A stretch of DNA of 64,000 bases from NCBI GenBank assembly GCA_005406025.1, contig BGZK01000537.1, positions 62,001 to 126,000 on the forward strand, written 5' to 3'. The position numbers were made by a program, and so were the translations under genes. Position 1 is the first letter of the stretch, and each line of letters starts with the position of its first letter. Shown piece after piece: positions 38,192 to 49,799 of the stretch. The notes under the pieces are model-generated. The model worked only from the letters and a program-made list of their open reading frames with translations. It searched no databases and had not been told where the DNA came from. The DNA comes from Eumeta japonica (taxonomy: Eukaryota; Arthropoda; Insecta; Lepidoptera; Psychidae).

Positions 38192-39639
38192 GCAATAATG
38201 CAATAATAATGTAATAACGCAATAGCATTTTAAACCTCCACAACGAACGTATTACACAGACTATTCAAATAATCTCTTCTGTGGTCAGCGAAACGCTTGG
38301 ACCGCTTAGATGCGAATTTTCAAAATTGATTTATTCCACATATTAATATAAATAGTAACAATAACTTTTAACGAGGTTAGAATGGATACGAAAGGTCATG
38401 CATTTTTGCCCACCATTGGACGAAATTGGACCATTATTGATTTTTCATTAGTAATTTTATTATAATTTTTTCATAATATTACATTCTGATAACTACCCAT
38501 AACCCACAAAAACTTGACATGTTGTATATGCACAAGTGGTCACACGCACTCCCTTTTTTCTATTGCACAATGTTGCGTTGAAGCATCAGTCATTCTTAAG
38601 CACGTATAATAAAATATTCTTTCTGTGAAAAAGGTTGAAAATATAATTTATTATTTAATTTCTGGTGTATGCTAGAACATTTTAACTCAACCAATTTACG
38701 CAAGGTGTTGCAGGTTGATCTTTTTACTGCAGAGCAATAATCTATTTCGGACACTTTTTCAAAACTCTCCAAAGTCGTGGTTTGTTTCAACTCCAATTCA
38801 ATATCACCAGCCGTACATTTTTAAGGGCTAGTTTTAAGACCATAATTGCTATAGCATCAGATTGTGTTTAAGATTAGGGTTAAAAATAAAAACTAGTTAT
38901 TCGTAGTGGATTCCATTACCAGTTAAATAATTTCTAGTAAGTATGGAAACTGCTCAATGTCACGTCCCGTTTTCTTGACCTAAATTTTTTAAACACTTAA
39001 AGTTGAAACCACTACGCGTTAATTGCAATTATTTAAAAGGGCTCTGATGGACCTATGATTTTGATTGTGACGTCCAGTTTTAAATCTCCACTACTAACCT
39101 ATTACGTGGATTATCCAAGTAATCTACTCCGTGCTCCGCACGACGGCCGCACTGCGTAGATGCGCTCTGCGTAGACTCAACTTTAAAAGTATAAAGATTG
39201 GTCTACGCGAGGCACGTCTGTGCAGAAGTGAATGTTCGTAATTGACGTATTTCTTATAATAAATACACCAATAAGCATATCACGAGGTCAGGATGAAAAA
39301 ACGGTGACTAATTTTCGCCCTCCTGTGTGAACTATGTCGATTTAGCATTAGTATTCTTATTAAAACATTAGTGTTTGTTTTTCCCAATATTACATTATAA
39401 TAACCCTCAACCCGCAGAAGTTTTTACGTTCCCCGTGCTCACGCTGACGCATTAACTCTTTTTTATATTAGTCCACAAAATTGTTGCCGAAGCTTAAGAG
39501 ATTGTTTTGTTAAAGAAAAGGGTGAAAGTATATATAGAAATTTAATTATTACATTTTATGTGAACTTTATAGCTTATACATTTTAAATAACGTTAAGCAA
39601 GTTATTTTTTTCAACTGCTGAGAAATTATCCTTCAACGT

Positions 39640-39765
39640 AAATGGTAGGAAAATTGGTAAATTCATTTAATAAAGTTATATTAATATCATAATAATGCAT
39701 TTCAAGAGTATAACCTATGAAATAAAGAGATTATTGAAATTTGAATTTGAATTTGAAGACACTTT
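39640..39765 (+). mobile_element. Short retroposon tail inserted in the array
   Basis: Relative to other array copies, about 115-125 extra bases sit between ATCCTTCAACG and ACTTTTTCAATGCAGC. They end with AATAAAGAG and a (GAATTT)n-type tail at 39,737-39,758. This looks like the 3' end of a 5'-truncated LINE or a SINE. Confidence 0.5.
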
Positions 39766-39954
39766 TTCAATGCAGCTGAAAATCGGTTTAGTTTTTACTC
39801 TAATTTAAAATTAACTTCCGATCCTGTTAAGGGTCAGTTCTTCAGAAGACCATCGCTGCTATAGCATCAGATTATGATTAAGATAATGTTTAAAAATTAG
39901 AAGTATCTGATCGTAAAAAATCAAGTGATTCCATTGCCAGTTAAATAATTACCT

Positions 39955-40205
39955 ACTAGTATAGACTAACTCAGGTTATCAAGAATCGATGGTTATCAAT
40001 AAAAACGACGATTTCGTGATAATAGCGCGTTTAATATTCGCACACATAATTCCTGCTACAGACGCTGCCCGGCTGGCGGGAGACCGTTGTTTTTGTTAAA
40101 ACAGGTGTTTTAAGCCCTGCAAAGGGGGGTGCTACACAAGTAAGTATGCATCGTTAGCTACGAAAACAGCTGATCTGAGTTTTGGAAACACAGAAATTTA
40201 AGTTT
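39955..40205. other. Extra segment within an array copy, unclassified
   Basis: This block includes a G+C-rich stretch at 40,060-40,095 and is absent from the equivalent place in other array copies. It may be another insertion. No terminal repeats were seen. Confidence 0.35.
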
Positions 40206-41990
40206 AAAAACTATTATAAAAAAACCCTGATTATTTCTTAAATGTAAATTTCAAGCAGATTTTGTAAAAGTTTTAGTCTCTATAAAGTATTCGTCACTGG
40301 TAAACACCAAATAATGGAGTGCGCTATTTTTTTAACATTCTCGGTTGCACATTCTTGTGTCCGTTTATTTAAAATCAGTTAGTGTCAAAAAGCAAAAATT
40401 TTCCTCTATTATTGGAGACGCTTAAAGCCGGCACCGCACTAGCGACTGCCCTGGGGTTACGGTGTCTATGGCCGACGTTGATCACTTAAGCTCTGGTGAC
40501 TTTCCTACTCGTTTACCTCTTAGTAATTATGTAAAATAGTAAGTTTCACGAGCGACACAACAAAGGAATTGGAATCTAATAACTGTTTCATTTTAAAATG
40601 TAAGTAATTTGCAACCCGCACGTCTCGTAGAGCCCTTCAGTACCCATAAAATTTTGTAACGATCTTAATGCGCTCTGTTTAAAATATTTTTAGATAACGT
40701 ATTACTTAATCAGTCCAAGCGATTTTCTCTATGGTCCACGCGACGCCCCGATTGGTCAGACATGAATATTTGACTTATTTCATATGATAGTATAAAAGTA
40801 CACCGACATGCTCGTCACGGGATCTGGATGGAAAAATGGTTATGAATTTTTACCCACCTTTTTGAAATTAGTAGATTTTGCATTAGTGTTGTCTCTAAAT
40901 CAGTAGTGTTCGTTTTTAATAAATATTACATTAAAACTACCAATAACACATGGAACCTAGACACGTTACCCGTGCGCACGCTGACAAAGGACTCATTTAT
41001 TTTTTATACTACAATTTTGCTGTTTCTTGTGTCATTCTTAAAAACGTATAATAAATGATTGTTATATTTAAAAAAGTTGTAAAATATTTGTTATTAGATT
41101 TTTTGTGTACGCTAGAAGTTTTCAGTTTATACACTTTATGCAACGTGTAGCCGGTTGATTTTTTAAACTGACGAGAATTTATCTTTTAAGGAATTATTTT
41201 CAATGCAGCCGAAAATCATTGTTTGTTTCAACTTTAGTTCAATGTTACCAACCGATCCTTTTAAGGGTAAGTTCCTGAAAAGACTATCGAGACCGTAGCT
41301 CCTCCTTGTGCTTTAGATTATATTATATCATAAAACTGCTGTCAACATTGATATAACGTTTCATTTTCGTGACCTGAATTTGTAAATACATAAAGTTGAG
41401 GTCACTGTACATTTTTAAAACTATGAAATGGACTCTGATGGACATATGTCTTTGAAAGTGGCTTCCAATAAAGTTTAAATTTAATTAAAAATTACTTAAA
41501 CCTAAATTTGTACAATATTTTCTAAAATTCTGCGTTTCTACAATGACTGTCGTCGGTATTCATTAGAGGCCCGAAAGAATTAAATGCCCTATTTTTGCTA
41601 ACATTCTAGGTTGTGCATTCTCGTGACAGCTATATTAATAATATTAGATGCAATACCCAGGAAGATTCCTCAAGTATCAAAGTTTCCAAAGGCCGGCCGG
41701 CGGTGATCATTTAATTTTTAATGGCTCCATACTCGTTTGCCTCTTAAAATCTTATAAAACAGAGTAACTTTCACGAGCTAAACAACAAAGAAATCGGATT
41801 CTAAGAATGGTTTCATTTTGAAATGCAAGTAATTTGCGACCTGCACGTCTCGTAAAGCCCTTCAGCACCAATAAAACTTTGTAACGATTCTAATGCGCTC
41901 TATCGCATTTTAAATCTCTCCAGCTAACGTATTACGTTAGAAGATCCAAGCAATTTCCTCCGCGGTCCGCGCGACGCCCGAGGCTCTCGT

Positions 41991-42404
41991 CCGACTCCGT
42001 TTTATTGGAAACTCTTATGTTTTCTACTTCGCTCTTCACGAACAGTAAATCCCTGATAGTGTTTTTTTTTTCTTTTTAACGAAAGTAAATCGATGTACAA
42101 GCGGACTTCGATATACCGACAATAGCTTGGTCATGAGGCTACTAGCTATTCCTCTCCTGTCGTTGCGACGAAGTATGACAAGGGGCGAGGCGAACGTGAC
42201 AATGACGAGACCCAAACGTTCCCGTTCAGAATTCAAGAAATTAATAGGAAAATTTGTGATATCATACAGGCATTCTATGCGTTTCATTTCACTTAATATA
42301 TGTAGCCTTAATTCATTTCACTATACTCTCGTAGCAATACAAAATAACATTGATAATAAGATAAAATATATCTAACTGCGGTAGATTCCATTTTATTTGA
42401 GGGT
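41991..42404. other. Unique DNA right of the array
   Basis: Balanced composition with two overlapping short frames on opposite strands (42,036-42,375). Neither is recognised as a gene. Confidence 0.35.
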
Positions 42405-42586
42405 AATATTTTTTAACTTTCCGTCATAAACATGTATAATTTTTTGTTAATTGGGAAGATACTATTTTCAATCCGATCACAGAAAATCAAATTCTCGCCA
42501 GATCTTGACGTTTTAGAATCCTAGCGTTCTAGTCTAACAATTTTCACGGTCATGTTTTTATTTGTTTACACGTGCATGCGTGCGCG

Positions 42587-42648
<62 letters not shown>

Positions 42649-43110
42649 TGTGTAAACCTCTCAAAATTTTTGAACGGATTAACCGATTCAAAGGCAGTTT
42701 GTATTATATAAAGCGGTTCTTTTTGAACCGATTTCGTCCGGCAAATTATAAAAACTCACAAACCACTTGGCTTAACGAACAAATCAAAAACTCATATACA
42801 CTTATATTTTTAACTCTAGGACCTCAAAATCCCATCGATAAACATAATAGTCATAGCTTATTAGGATAGGCTACACAGGGTCACATGTTTTTCAGATTTT
42901 TAATATTTTTGAACTACTCCAAAGATAAATTTCAAAATTTAATCAAGTCTCTTTAAAGGTCGAAAAGGTAGATTTTGTCTATTCAAGACAACTTATTATA
43001 CTTTTATTAAATAGGTGTTTGCTATGAAATCAACATATTCTACTCAAAAAACTACGTCAAACTCCGTAAATCAAACCGAAATTGAACACCGCGTTCAAAA
43101 GATATCGATC
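42405..43110 (+). mobile_element. Second copy of the microsatellite-bearing repeat
   Basis: The order of blocks is the same as at 36.07-36.70 kb. AAATCAAATTCTCGCCAGAT and CTTGACGTTTTAGAATCCTA precede a perfect (CT)n then (GT)n tract at 42,587-42,653. TTTTTGAACGGATTAACCGA follows, and ACTCAAAAAACTACGTCAAA lies near 43,042. The tract here is far longer and purer than in the other copy. A 105-codon frame crossing the microsatellite is an artefact. Confidence 0.65.
42587..42653 (+). repeat. (CT)n(GT)n compound microsatellite
   Basis: About 45 bases of nearly pure CT are followed by about 22 bases of pure GT. Its purity suggests a currently unstable, polymorphic locus. Confidence 0.95.
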
Positions 43111-43305
43111 CACCTCGCCACCCTTTCCCCTCCATCAGCCCACTCCTCCCTTTCGTCAGGTATAACCTACTCCTACTCAAAAGACGACAACGCACTGATG
43201 ACTCTTCTGGAGTTGTGATTATCCTTGGACAGCGGTGACCACCTGCTTTTTGGTAACACGTATGCTTATTTCCCATTTAACTGCTACAAATAAAATAAAT
43301 AAATA

Positions 43306-44010
43306 TTGGATTGGAGAAAAAGTTTTTTCGTATTTCATATGTAAAAAGTTGCAGTAAAATCTATTTGGTTGTGCTTTTTATATCTAGTTAGTTTTGATAC
43401 CATTAAATAGAAGACATTTAAAAAAAGAAAAATAAAAAGTAAAAATAGTGTGACACCATTTTTCTGTACTTTTTCTATCCACCTAAATGAGTGAATCTAA
43501 AGTAGAAAATCAATACATTTTGATGCTTTATTATAAAAAAAGGGAAAACTGCGACATAATCCGCGAAATACATTTATAATGTCTGTGTATAATGCAGTAT
43601 CAGTAAGAGTAGCACAAAACTGGTTGAGCCGTTTTCAGTCCGGTAATTTTGATGTCAAATATGAACCTCACTCAGGTCGATTTGTTACGGTTAAAGTCGA
43701 AGCCATTTTAGTAAAAGTAAGGCAAGAGCGGCATATTAGTTCTTACGCCATAACTGAAGAGCTGAGAATTGACCATAAAACAGTTTTGACCCATTTGAAA
43801 AAAAAAACGCTGGATATACAAAAAACTCAAAGCTTGGGCCCCGCACCAGCTCACTGAAAGAAACATAATGAATCGTGTACTCATTTGCGGTTCTCTATTG
43901 AAACGTAATGAAACCGAACCGTTTTTTACAAAGATTGATCACTGGTGATGAAAAGTGGATTACCTACGATAAGAACCTGTAAAAAAGATCATGATCAAAA
44001 GGCAAATGGC
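43306..44010 (+). mobile_element. Truncated mariner-like element (plus strand)
   Basis: It starts after a TA at 43,304-43,305 with a mariner-type inverted-repeat end, TTGGATTGGAGAAAAAGTTT. The transposase DNA-binding region is readable at 43,579-43,857 (QNWLSRFQSGNFDVKYEPHS and later RIDHKTVLTHLKK). It continues in a shifted frame through ERNIMNRVLICGSLLKRN to the first catalytic aspartate in GDEKW (codon 43,947-43,949). The sequence stops soon after, near WSKG, so the second and third catalytic aspartates and the 3' end are missing. It cannot be active. Confidence 0.85.
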
Positions 44011-44044
44011 ATGTATATATTATATTTAAATGTAAATAAAATAT

Positions 44045-44520
44045 GATGAAAAATTATTTTGAATTTATATATATTAGGAGTGCTAATAAGTTTGTAATTT
44101 CCTTTACTGAAAAAATCAACATAACAATTTACGATAACAAACATTCAGGTTTTACACTACAACGTAAATTTGTAGTTAAGGATTTTGGTGTTCTCTTTGT
44201 TAATAAGCTTACGTTGCAGGCACATTATGATTACATTCTCAAAAGGCTAATATGCTGCTTGGATTTGTAGCCAGGTTTACTATAGGATTCAAGGTGTACC
44301 ACAGTTTTTTAGTATATATTATATCCCTATTAGAATCTTGGAATATGGTAGTTCGATATGGTCTCCTCACTCCAATACTTATATGAAGCACATTGAAAGT
44401 GTACAAAGAAAATGTGTCAAAATCTTGTCTTTTCGTCAGAATCCTGGCTGCCCTCACTGACCATTTTCAAAGAATCAATATTTATATCCACTTCTGGAAC
44501 CTATATACATACGCCTATAT
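44045..44520 (+). mobile_element. Jockey-like LINE fragment, C-terminal reverse transcriptase
   Basis: The first open part (44,043-44,270) reads NKFVISFTEKINITIYDNK, then FVVKDFGVLFVNKLTLQAHY, the well-known KDLGVLLD-type block after the YxDD box in Jockey/CR1-like elements. In other frames the strand continues as ILEYGSSIWSPHS and IESVQRKCVKILSFRQNP, typical of the thumb region. The palm catalytic motifs lie upstream and are absent. The fragment abuts the mariner above with only about 35 bp between them. Clade assignment is by motif recall. Confidence 0.75.
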
Positions 44521-45140
44521 AATTAATAATGAGTTATAGAGACAAGGATTGATTCTTAACATAGAATAAACTTACTACATAAATTTATGTACGAAAAATG
44601 TCACTAAATTTATTTTATACTTTTTAGTTCACATTTTTTAAATTCAAGCTCCTTTTAATTTTTTTATAATTTTTTTTTTTATGTTGCTTATTCATGTAAT
44701 CATCACGAGACCGGAAGGACTGTTAGTCTATCCTCCCAGAGATACCAGAATAGAAGGTAAGGCGTTTATTGAAAAGGGGAGCGTCCCGTGCTACGAAGTT
44801 GGCACGTTGGCGACAATGTATGTTTGGTACCCCTTGCCATGAAACTCCTCAGCAGGTGCCCCACCTTGAGCATGAGTCGTTGATTACTCGTAACATGATT
44901 TGCCCCACGCCATCTAGACATTCTTATAATCTAAAGTCTTAGCTTAGACTATAAACGTTTTGCATGAACTATACAATTTTGACAATGCCTTGTTTGCTAG
45001 AAGACATAATTCACCGCCAGTAGGCAAGATTGGCTTCACTCATAAAATATTTGACTTGAAACCCTTGCACCCCAATGAAACCCAAGTAAAATGCAGGCCA
45101 GTTGAAATACACAGAGAAATCCATCATCACATTAGCTCGA
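44521..45140. other. Unclassified DNA between transposon fossils
   Basis: A balanced stretch at 44,690-44,960 could be a further old element. No motif could be named. The 97-codon frame at 44,960-45,253 is not recognised as a gene. Confidence 0.35.
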
Positions 45141-45144
45141 TAGT

Positions 45145-45265
45145 ATCAATATTGCATCGTCACCGAACTTATATAATCATGCCATATTTTAGCTCAATCG
45201 GATGCCGGCAAGTGGTAATGATTTTGAAACAAACAACTTACTTACGTACATAGATCAAATTGAAA
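45145..45265 (+). mobile_element. Possible dispersed-repeat fragment
   Basis: TTTAGCTCAATCGGATGCCG followed by GCAAGTGG resembles a segment found near the 3' end of a lepidopteran retroposon family, as far as I recall. It is short and uncertain. Confidence 0.35.
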
Positions 45266-45289
45266 GTCCTTAGAACATACAAAAATTGA

Positions 45290-46335
45290 GCAAAGGAGCA
45301 AGTTATTTTTACAATAATTGTTTTTAAACATGGTGTCCGTTGTTAACGATACATCACTGCATTCGATAGAACTACTGAGATAAACACTTTTCCCAAATGG
45401 GAACTTAGAGATCGTTTCTACGGCCTTTTCATATGGAGCCGCTGTTTTCTCGAAGTTTTTTTTTGTATTTTATTTCAAGAAATAAATAAAAATCGCATGA
45501 TATGAGGTGGGTCTGTAAGGTGGGTGAGCCGGTATTTCTACACCTATTGTCCCCAAATCGTTAGTCGTTTGTCTAAGCGGTATGTCATAAGGCGTTATCG
45601 TGATGAAGGACAATCCTATTGTGAGGTCGTTTTACCCGAACTTCTTCCAAAACAAGATGCAAAAAAATCGTTAATGCATCAGTCTGCAGTGACTATTTCT
45701 TCATTTTTTAATATATAAGTAAGAAAGAGGCTACCATTCGATGCTCCGACCTCATATTACTTTAGTAGGCAACTCCTCAAAAGGAAACACCCACTGAGCA
45801 GATTGTTTTCGCTTTGAGGATAATCACAATAAATACAGGTTTCGTCACTTGTAACAATGTTGTAAATAAAATTTGAGTCACTACTGGCAAATCTTTGCAT
45901 TACTTAACAAGATCAATTAATACGATGGTGTTTTTGAGAGTCAGTCAAATTATGAGGTATCCATTGAGTACAAAGCTTCCTGACCGCTAAATATTCATCA
46001 AGGATTTTGTGCAGTTAACACATACCGATTCTTAAGTTTGTCCAAATCTGCTGGTAAGTCATTCTTTTGTCAGTCTCTATCATAAGCCACACAGTACAAT
46101 TCTTGTCTTCGGTCGTCACCATAGAAGAACTTTCCTCACGCAGATCACCATTCGTGCGACTTCGTTTGAATTATTTAAGTCAATTGTAAACAGGATGAAG
46201 GTTTATCATAAAGGGCCAACGGAAGTCTGTTATAGCCTTCTTGTTGCTTTAAATGGCAACGAAAGTCATATAAAATCATTGCACGAAAATTTTCTCGCTT
46301 TGAATTCATGTTGATGTGAGACGGACAATTTAATT
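45290..46335 (-). mobile_element. Full-span mariner-like transposase pseudogene (minus strand)
   Basis: Reading minus from an ATG at 46,307-46,309, the start is MNSKRENFRAMILYDFR, the classic mariner N-terminus. Later blocks include a WIPHNLTDSQK-like segment and the first catalytic Asp in SDETCIY (codon at 45,844 region). The second is in VLHHDNA (45,597-45,599) and the third in SCDFYLF (45,492-45,494). The second and third codons are exactly 105 nt apart, giving the DD34D spacing of mariners. A helical C-terminal tail region follows to about 45,290. Multiple stops and frameshifts inactivate it. It differs clearly from the other two mariner copies. Confidence 0.85.
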
Positions 46336-46379
46336 TTTTCCCCCTAATTTGTTAAAACAAATGACAGATGAATACAATA

Positions 46380-47100
46380 TACAAAATAGGTTCAATATAC
46401 ATAATTTCCATTTTTTAAAATCAACATGTATTTTATGATTTTATAATTTCTAAGTAGACTATTCTAAAAATTGTAAGTGTTATTCTACGTACGAACACCG
46501 CGAGCTGAATAATAAGTTTGTAAAAAACTGTTTTGGCCTGCCTTATTCTCCAGGCAGAGTGGCAGCTACTAACTGTAACTTTACAACTTATTTTGTATAA
46601 TTCAGCATCTTTTGTAATATGTAATGTATTTCTTTTAATATGTGTAATAATAAATTATGAAACTTAAGAGTTACAATGTTTAATTTAGTTTTGGGTGATT
46701 TTTTGTTTAATTACTCATCAGTTTTCAGTATTCTCAAAACAGATGGGTATATTTCATGTATGATTCTATAATATTTCCTAAAAACATTATATTATTAAAC
46801 GTCGTTGTGTGATTTTCCAATATAATACTTAAAAAAATATATAAAAGTTGTAATTATTTTCATTTTAAAAGTTTTTGTTATCTTATATATTTTTCTATCT
46901 AATGTAATTATTGTTTTCGAGCCATTTTTTAAATAGATATGTACTACTTCCTCTTCTTCTATCCTTTTCTTAAACGTACGCCGAAAATTCGCCGTCTCCT
47001 TCTACCCGAACCAAAAAGGAAGAATTACCGTCATCACCGCTATGTGATACCGCGTTGTAATAATTCGTTATATATATAATTCGCTATTTGTACCTGTCTC
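46380..47100. other. A+T-rich non-coding stretch
   Basis: Nothing recognised. Confidence 0.45.
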
Positions 47101-47640
47101 ACCGGCCATTCGCATGTGTGCAAACTTATTGTTAACTGTAAACTTTTGGTGTGTATAAATGGTCCACCTAGTTAAACTTCGTAAGGACAGGAGTTTCTGG
47201 CAGACCACGCAAAGAAAAGTCGAGAGTAATAAAAGTTAGGTAAGTCTACAATTCCTATACGCAGTCACCTCACACTTACGTACCCACTTTACGAGCCTAT
47301 TGAATTTCTAAAGTCATTCGAAGGGGTGTGACCGACCACATAGGGTTTGAGAACTGTTCACTAATGTGATACATATTAAAACTATCCTTTGTTTATGCTA
47401 ATTTGATAACATTACTTAAATGAAACCCCAACTGATTCGACAAAGCAGCTAAAAAAATTGATAAACGGTAACCGATTGTTAGAAGCGGCTTCCTGAACAA
47501 GATGTGAGCTTGTAAGATAAGCCACGTTCGGACGGATCGTCCTTTGTGAATGAAGTAGTGCTACATTGTTCACTGGAACAACAGCTTTAAGCTTATAGCC
47601 ACCAGCACTTATACATTCAGAGGGCACTAGAAATACATGA
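47101..47640. other. Unique G+C-richer segment
   Basis: It contains a TATAAAT word at 47,154 and an AATAAA word at 47,228, which made a solo LTR worth considering. No matching ends or target duplication were found. A minus 71-codon frame at 47,412-47,627 is not recognised. Confidence 0.25.
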
Positions 47641-49329
47641 TAGCTAAATATCTAGAATACGGTGAAGCATTTCCTCTTAAAGTATCCTGTAAATTTTGAT
47701 TAAATCGTTCTGTAGTGAAATTTTACAAGCACAGATACTGAATAACCGCGCGCAATTCATTTTTATTCCACTTTCAACAATATGATATGACATTCTGCAA
47801 ACAAAAAAAAATCCATTTTTAAAATAAAAAGATATTTAAATTATTTCCTTTTTTAAAATCTTATCAATATTCCAGCTTTACCAGTGTTTACTTTCCTTAC
47901 CTCATTCTTACTTTATTGTGTATACCCTCAAATATTTACGAACACATAATTTCAATAGGTATGATGACTGATTTTGAGAAACAGCTTCGTAATATTCTTA
48001 AGAATCTACTATATCCAAAAATATATATTAAATTTGCAATAAACAAGGACATTTTTAGAAATAAATGCTATCTTATTTATATATTTATAAATTAAAGCCA
48101 AAACGATGCGTGGTGTCATGGCGTCTGCTTGTGACGTCACTCCTATGTATTTGATTGTAAACACTAGGGAGTTAAAGCAAAAAATTAGATATATTTTATT
48201 CAGACACGAATTCGAAAGTGTATAAGTAGTGCGTTAATACGTCATTGGAAACCCCTAATAAATTGTTTATTTACGTGTCACACAACAAAACAATAAGATA
48301 TAAGTGGCTTAATCTTGCATGGCGAGATCCGAGTCATATACCTAAATTCTCTTATTTATTTCTGTGACAATCATTTAGACGTAAGTTGTTACTTTATATC
48401 ATATACTTCATACGGTGTGTCTCTTTTATATGTGATTTAATATTATTGGGTCATAATATTAAATCCGCCGACAATGCAAATACAATAGCGAAAAAACCAA
48501 GTCGATATCTCCATTAGATCAGGTTTTGCAGCCAAAAATAGGTGGAGCCCCACTTCTAAATATTTACCGAAATCGATAGATAAGCATACGTTATATAATA
48601 AAAACGTTATTTAAGTAACATAATACCTAACACTAAACGTATTAAGCGGTCCTTTTTTAAATAGATTTAAGATTTTAAATTATCGGTTTTAAAGATTGTT
48701 ATTATTTTACTAACATTGTAATTTTTACATTTCTAAATTCTGAAGAATAGAAGTCTTTCTTTGATGCCACGAACTCCAACGGCATTAAGGAATTAACTCT
48801 AGACAAATTAGAGCCGTTTGCCTAGGTAAATCCTTCTTCCTTGACTTAATTTGTTATTGAGAATTCAAAACTAAACAACAGATCGATAGGAATCCCGAAA
48901 TACTCTTTAAATATAGATTAAAATAATAACTGTAGCGATCATTGAGTTTCGTACGGAATTTACGTGATAGCGACAGTTTGTACACATGTGTGACGTAATT
49001 CAATTTGGTTGGTGTTCAACTGAGCATGGCGGACATCTGTATTTTGTAGTTTTATTTTATTAAATAAATTAATGATGTCGCCTTAAAAATTAAAAGAAAT
49101 AATTATTTCAAAATGTATTAAGTGCATTACAGTAGATAAATACATTATTTTAGGGATTCTTGTTTAACGTCATCATGCCTAGTCTCGGCAACATCCGTAA
49201 ATAAAATTGCTTTTGTCAATAATTTATCTATACCACTATATAAATCTATTGGTTCTATCTATACATTTATTTTTTTCACTTAATTTTGTGATAAATAATC
49301 GTTTTATGATGCAGTTATTCACATTTATA
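47641..49329. other. Non-coding stretch with two TGACGT-containing patches
   Basis: TGTGACGTCAC near 48,131 and TGTGTGACGTAATTC near 48,988 are CRE-like words about 860 bp apart. No terminal repeats or coding frames join them. Otherwise the stretch is A+T-rich. Confidence 0.3.
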
Positions 49330-49334
49330 CTATT

Positions 49335-49745
49335 TTTTTTATTTTTGTTTGTCTATCTGTTTGTATGTCTTCTTATAACTAAAGAACGTCTCGGAAGATC
49401 AAAATGAAAATTGGTATACAATAATAAAATTTTGCGTATATGATAGGCTACTGTATGTTGTTTTACTGTGTATCTGTCTGTATATCTGTGTGTTTTTATA
49501 ATGTAAGAACGGTTTGACCGATTATGATTAAAATTGGTATACAGTAAGAACATTTGATTTCGTAAAGGTAGGCTATTGTTTTCCGATTTGTCTGTTTGTT
49601 CGTCAGACACTATAACTAAAAAAAGGTTTCACTAATCTCGATGAAAATTTGTGTGCCGACAATAAGAACATGTGATTGCGTAAATCATAGGCTACTGTCT
49701 GTCTATCTGTTTTTTGGCATGTGTGTATGTGTTTTTTATAACTTA
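49335..49745 (+). repeat. Tandem repeat of ~120-125 bp, three-plus units
   Basis: Units end in AGGCTACTG (49,445, 49,689) or AGGCTATTG (49,570), giving periods of 125 and 119 bp. Each has a TCTGTNTGT-rich start, then TTATAACTNAAG-like sequence, ATGAAAATTGGTAT-like sequence and AATAAGAACAT-like sequence. A partial fourth unit follows. The short frames on both strands are by-products of the repeat. Confidence 0.8.
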
Positions 49746-49799
49746 TGTATAGCTGTATGTATATTTTACTAGTGAGTTTGTCAATATAAGTAAATAAAA

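Larger units (their letters stand above)
34975..41990 (+). repeat. Decayed tandem array of a ~1.2-kb unit, about five copies
   Basis: The same ordered landmarks recur. The CACGTCTCGTAGAGCCCTT block is found near 35,713, 38,110 (decayed), 40,619 and 41,844. The CCGCGCGACGCCC block is found near 35,851, 40,736 (variant) and 41,968. The CACCGCACTAGCGACT block is found near 35,531, 37,493 and 40,434. An ACCCATAA-type block is found near 35,161, 36,019, 38,495, 39,403 and 40,938. CTGCTGAGAAATTAT and a TCTGATGGAC block also recur. The cleanest interval (40,621 to 41,846) gives a period of 1,225 bp. Other intervals are changed by deletions (copies near 35.4 and 39.1 kb) and insertions. No open frame is conserved between copies, so the unit appears non-coding. 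All units point the same way. Confidence 0.85.

Noticed and set aside
42552..42869. 105-codon plus-strand frame with a Ser/Leu then Cys/Val run
   Set aside because: It is a translation of the (CT)n(GT)n microsatellite and the flanks of a dispersed repeat.
45524..45718. Plus-strand open frame opposite the minus-strand mariner
   Set aside because: It is a shadow of the antisense transposase pseudogene, which has the conserved catalytic blocks on the other strand.
47042..47252. Possible solo LTR (TGTGATACC ... TATAAAT ... AATAAAA ... TCTACA)
   Set aside because: No matching target duplication, no second copy in the window, and weak terminal inverted bases.
48100..49200. 1.1-kb block bounded by TGACGT-containing patches, considered as a DNA transposon
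   Set aside because: The ends are not convincing inverted repeats and no target duplication or coding frame was found.
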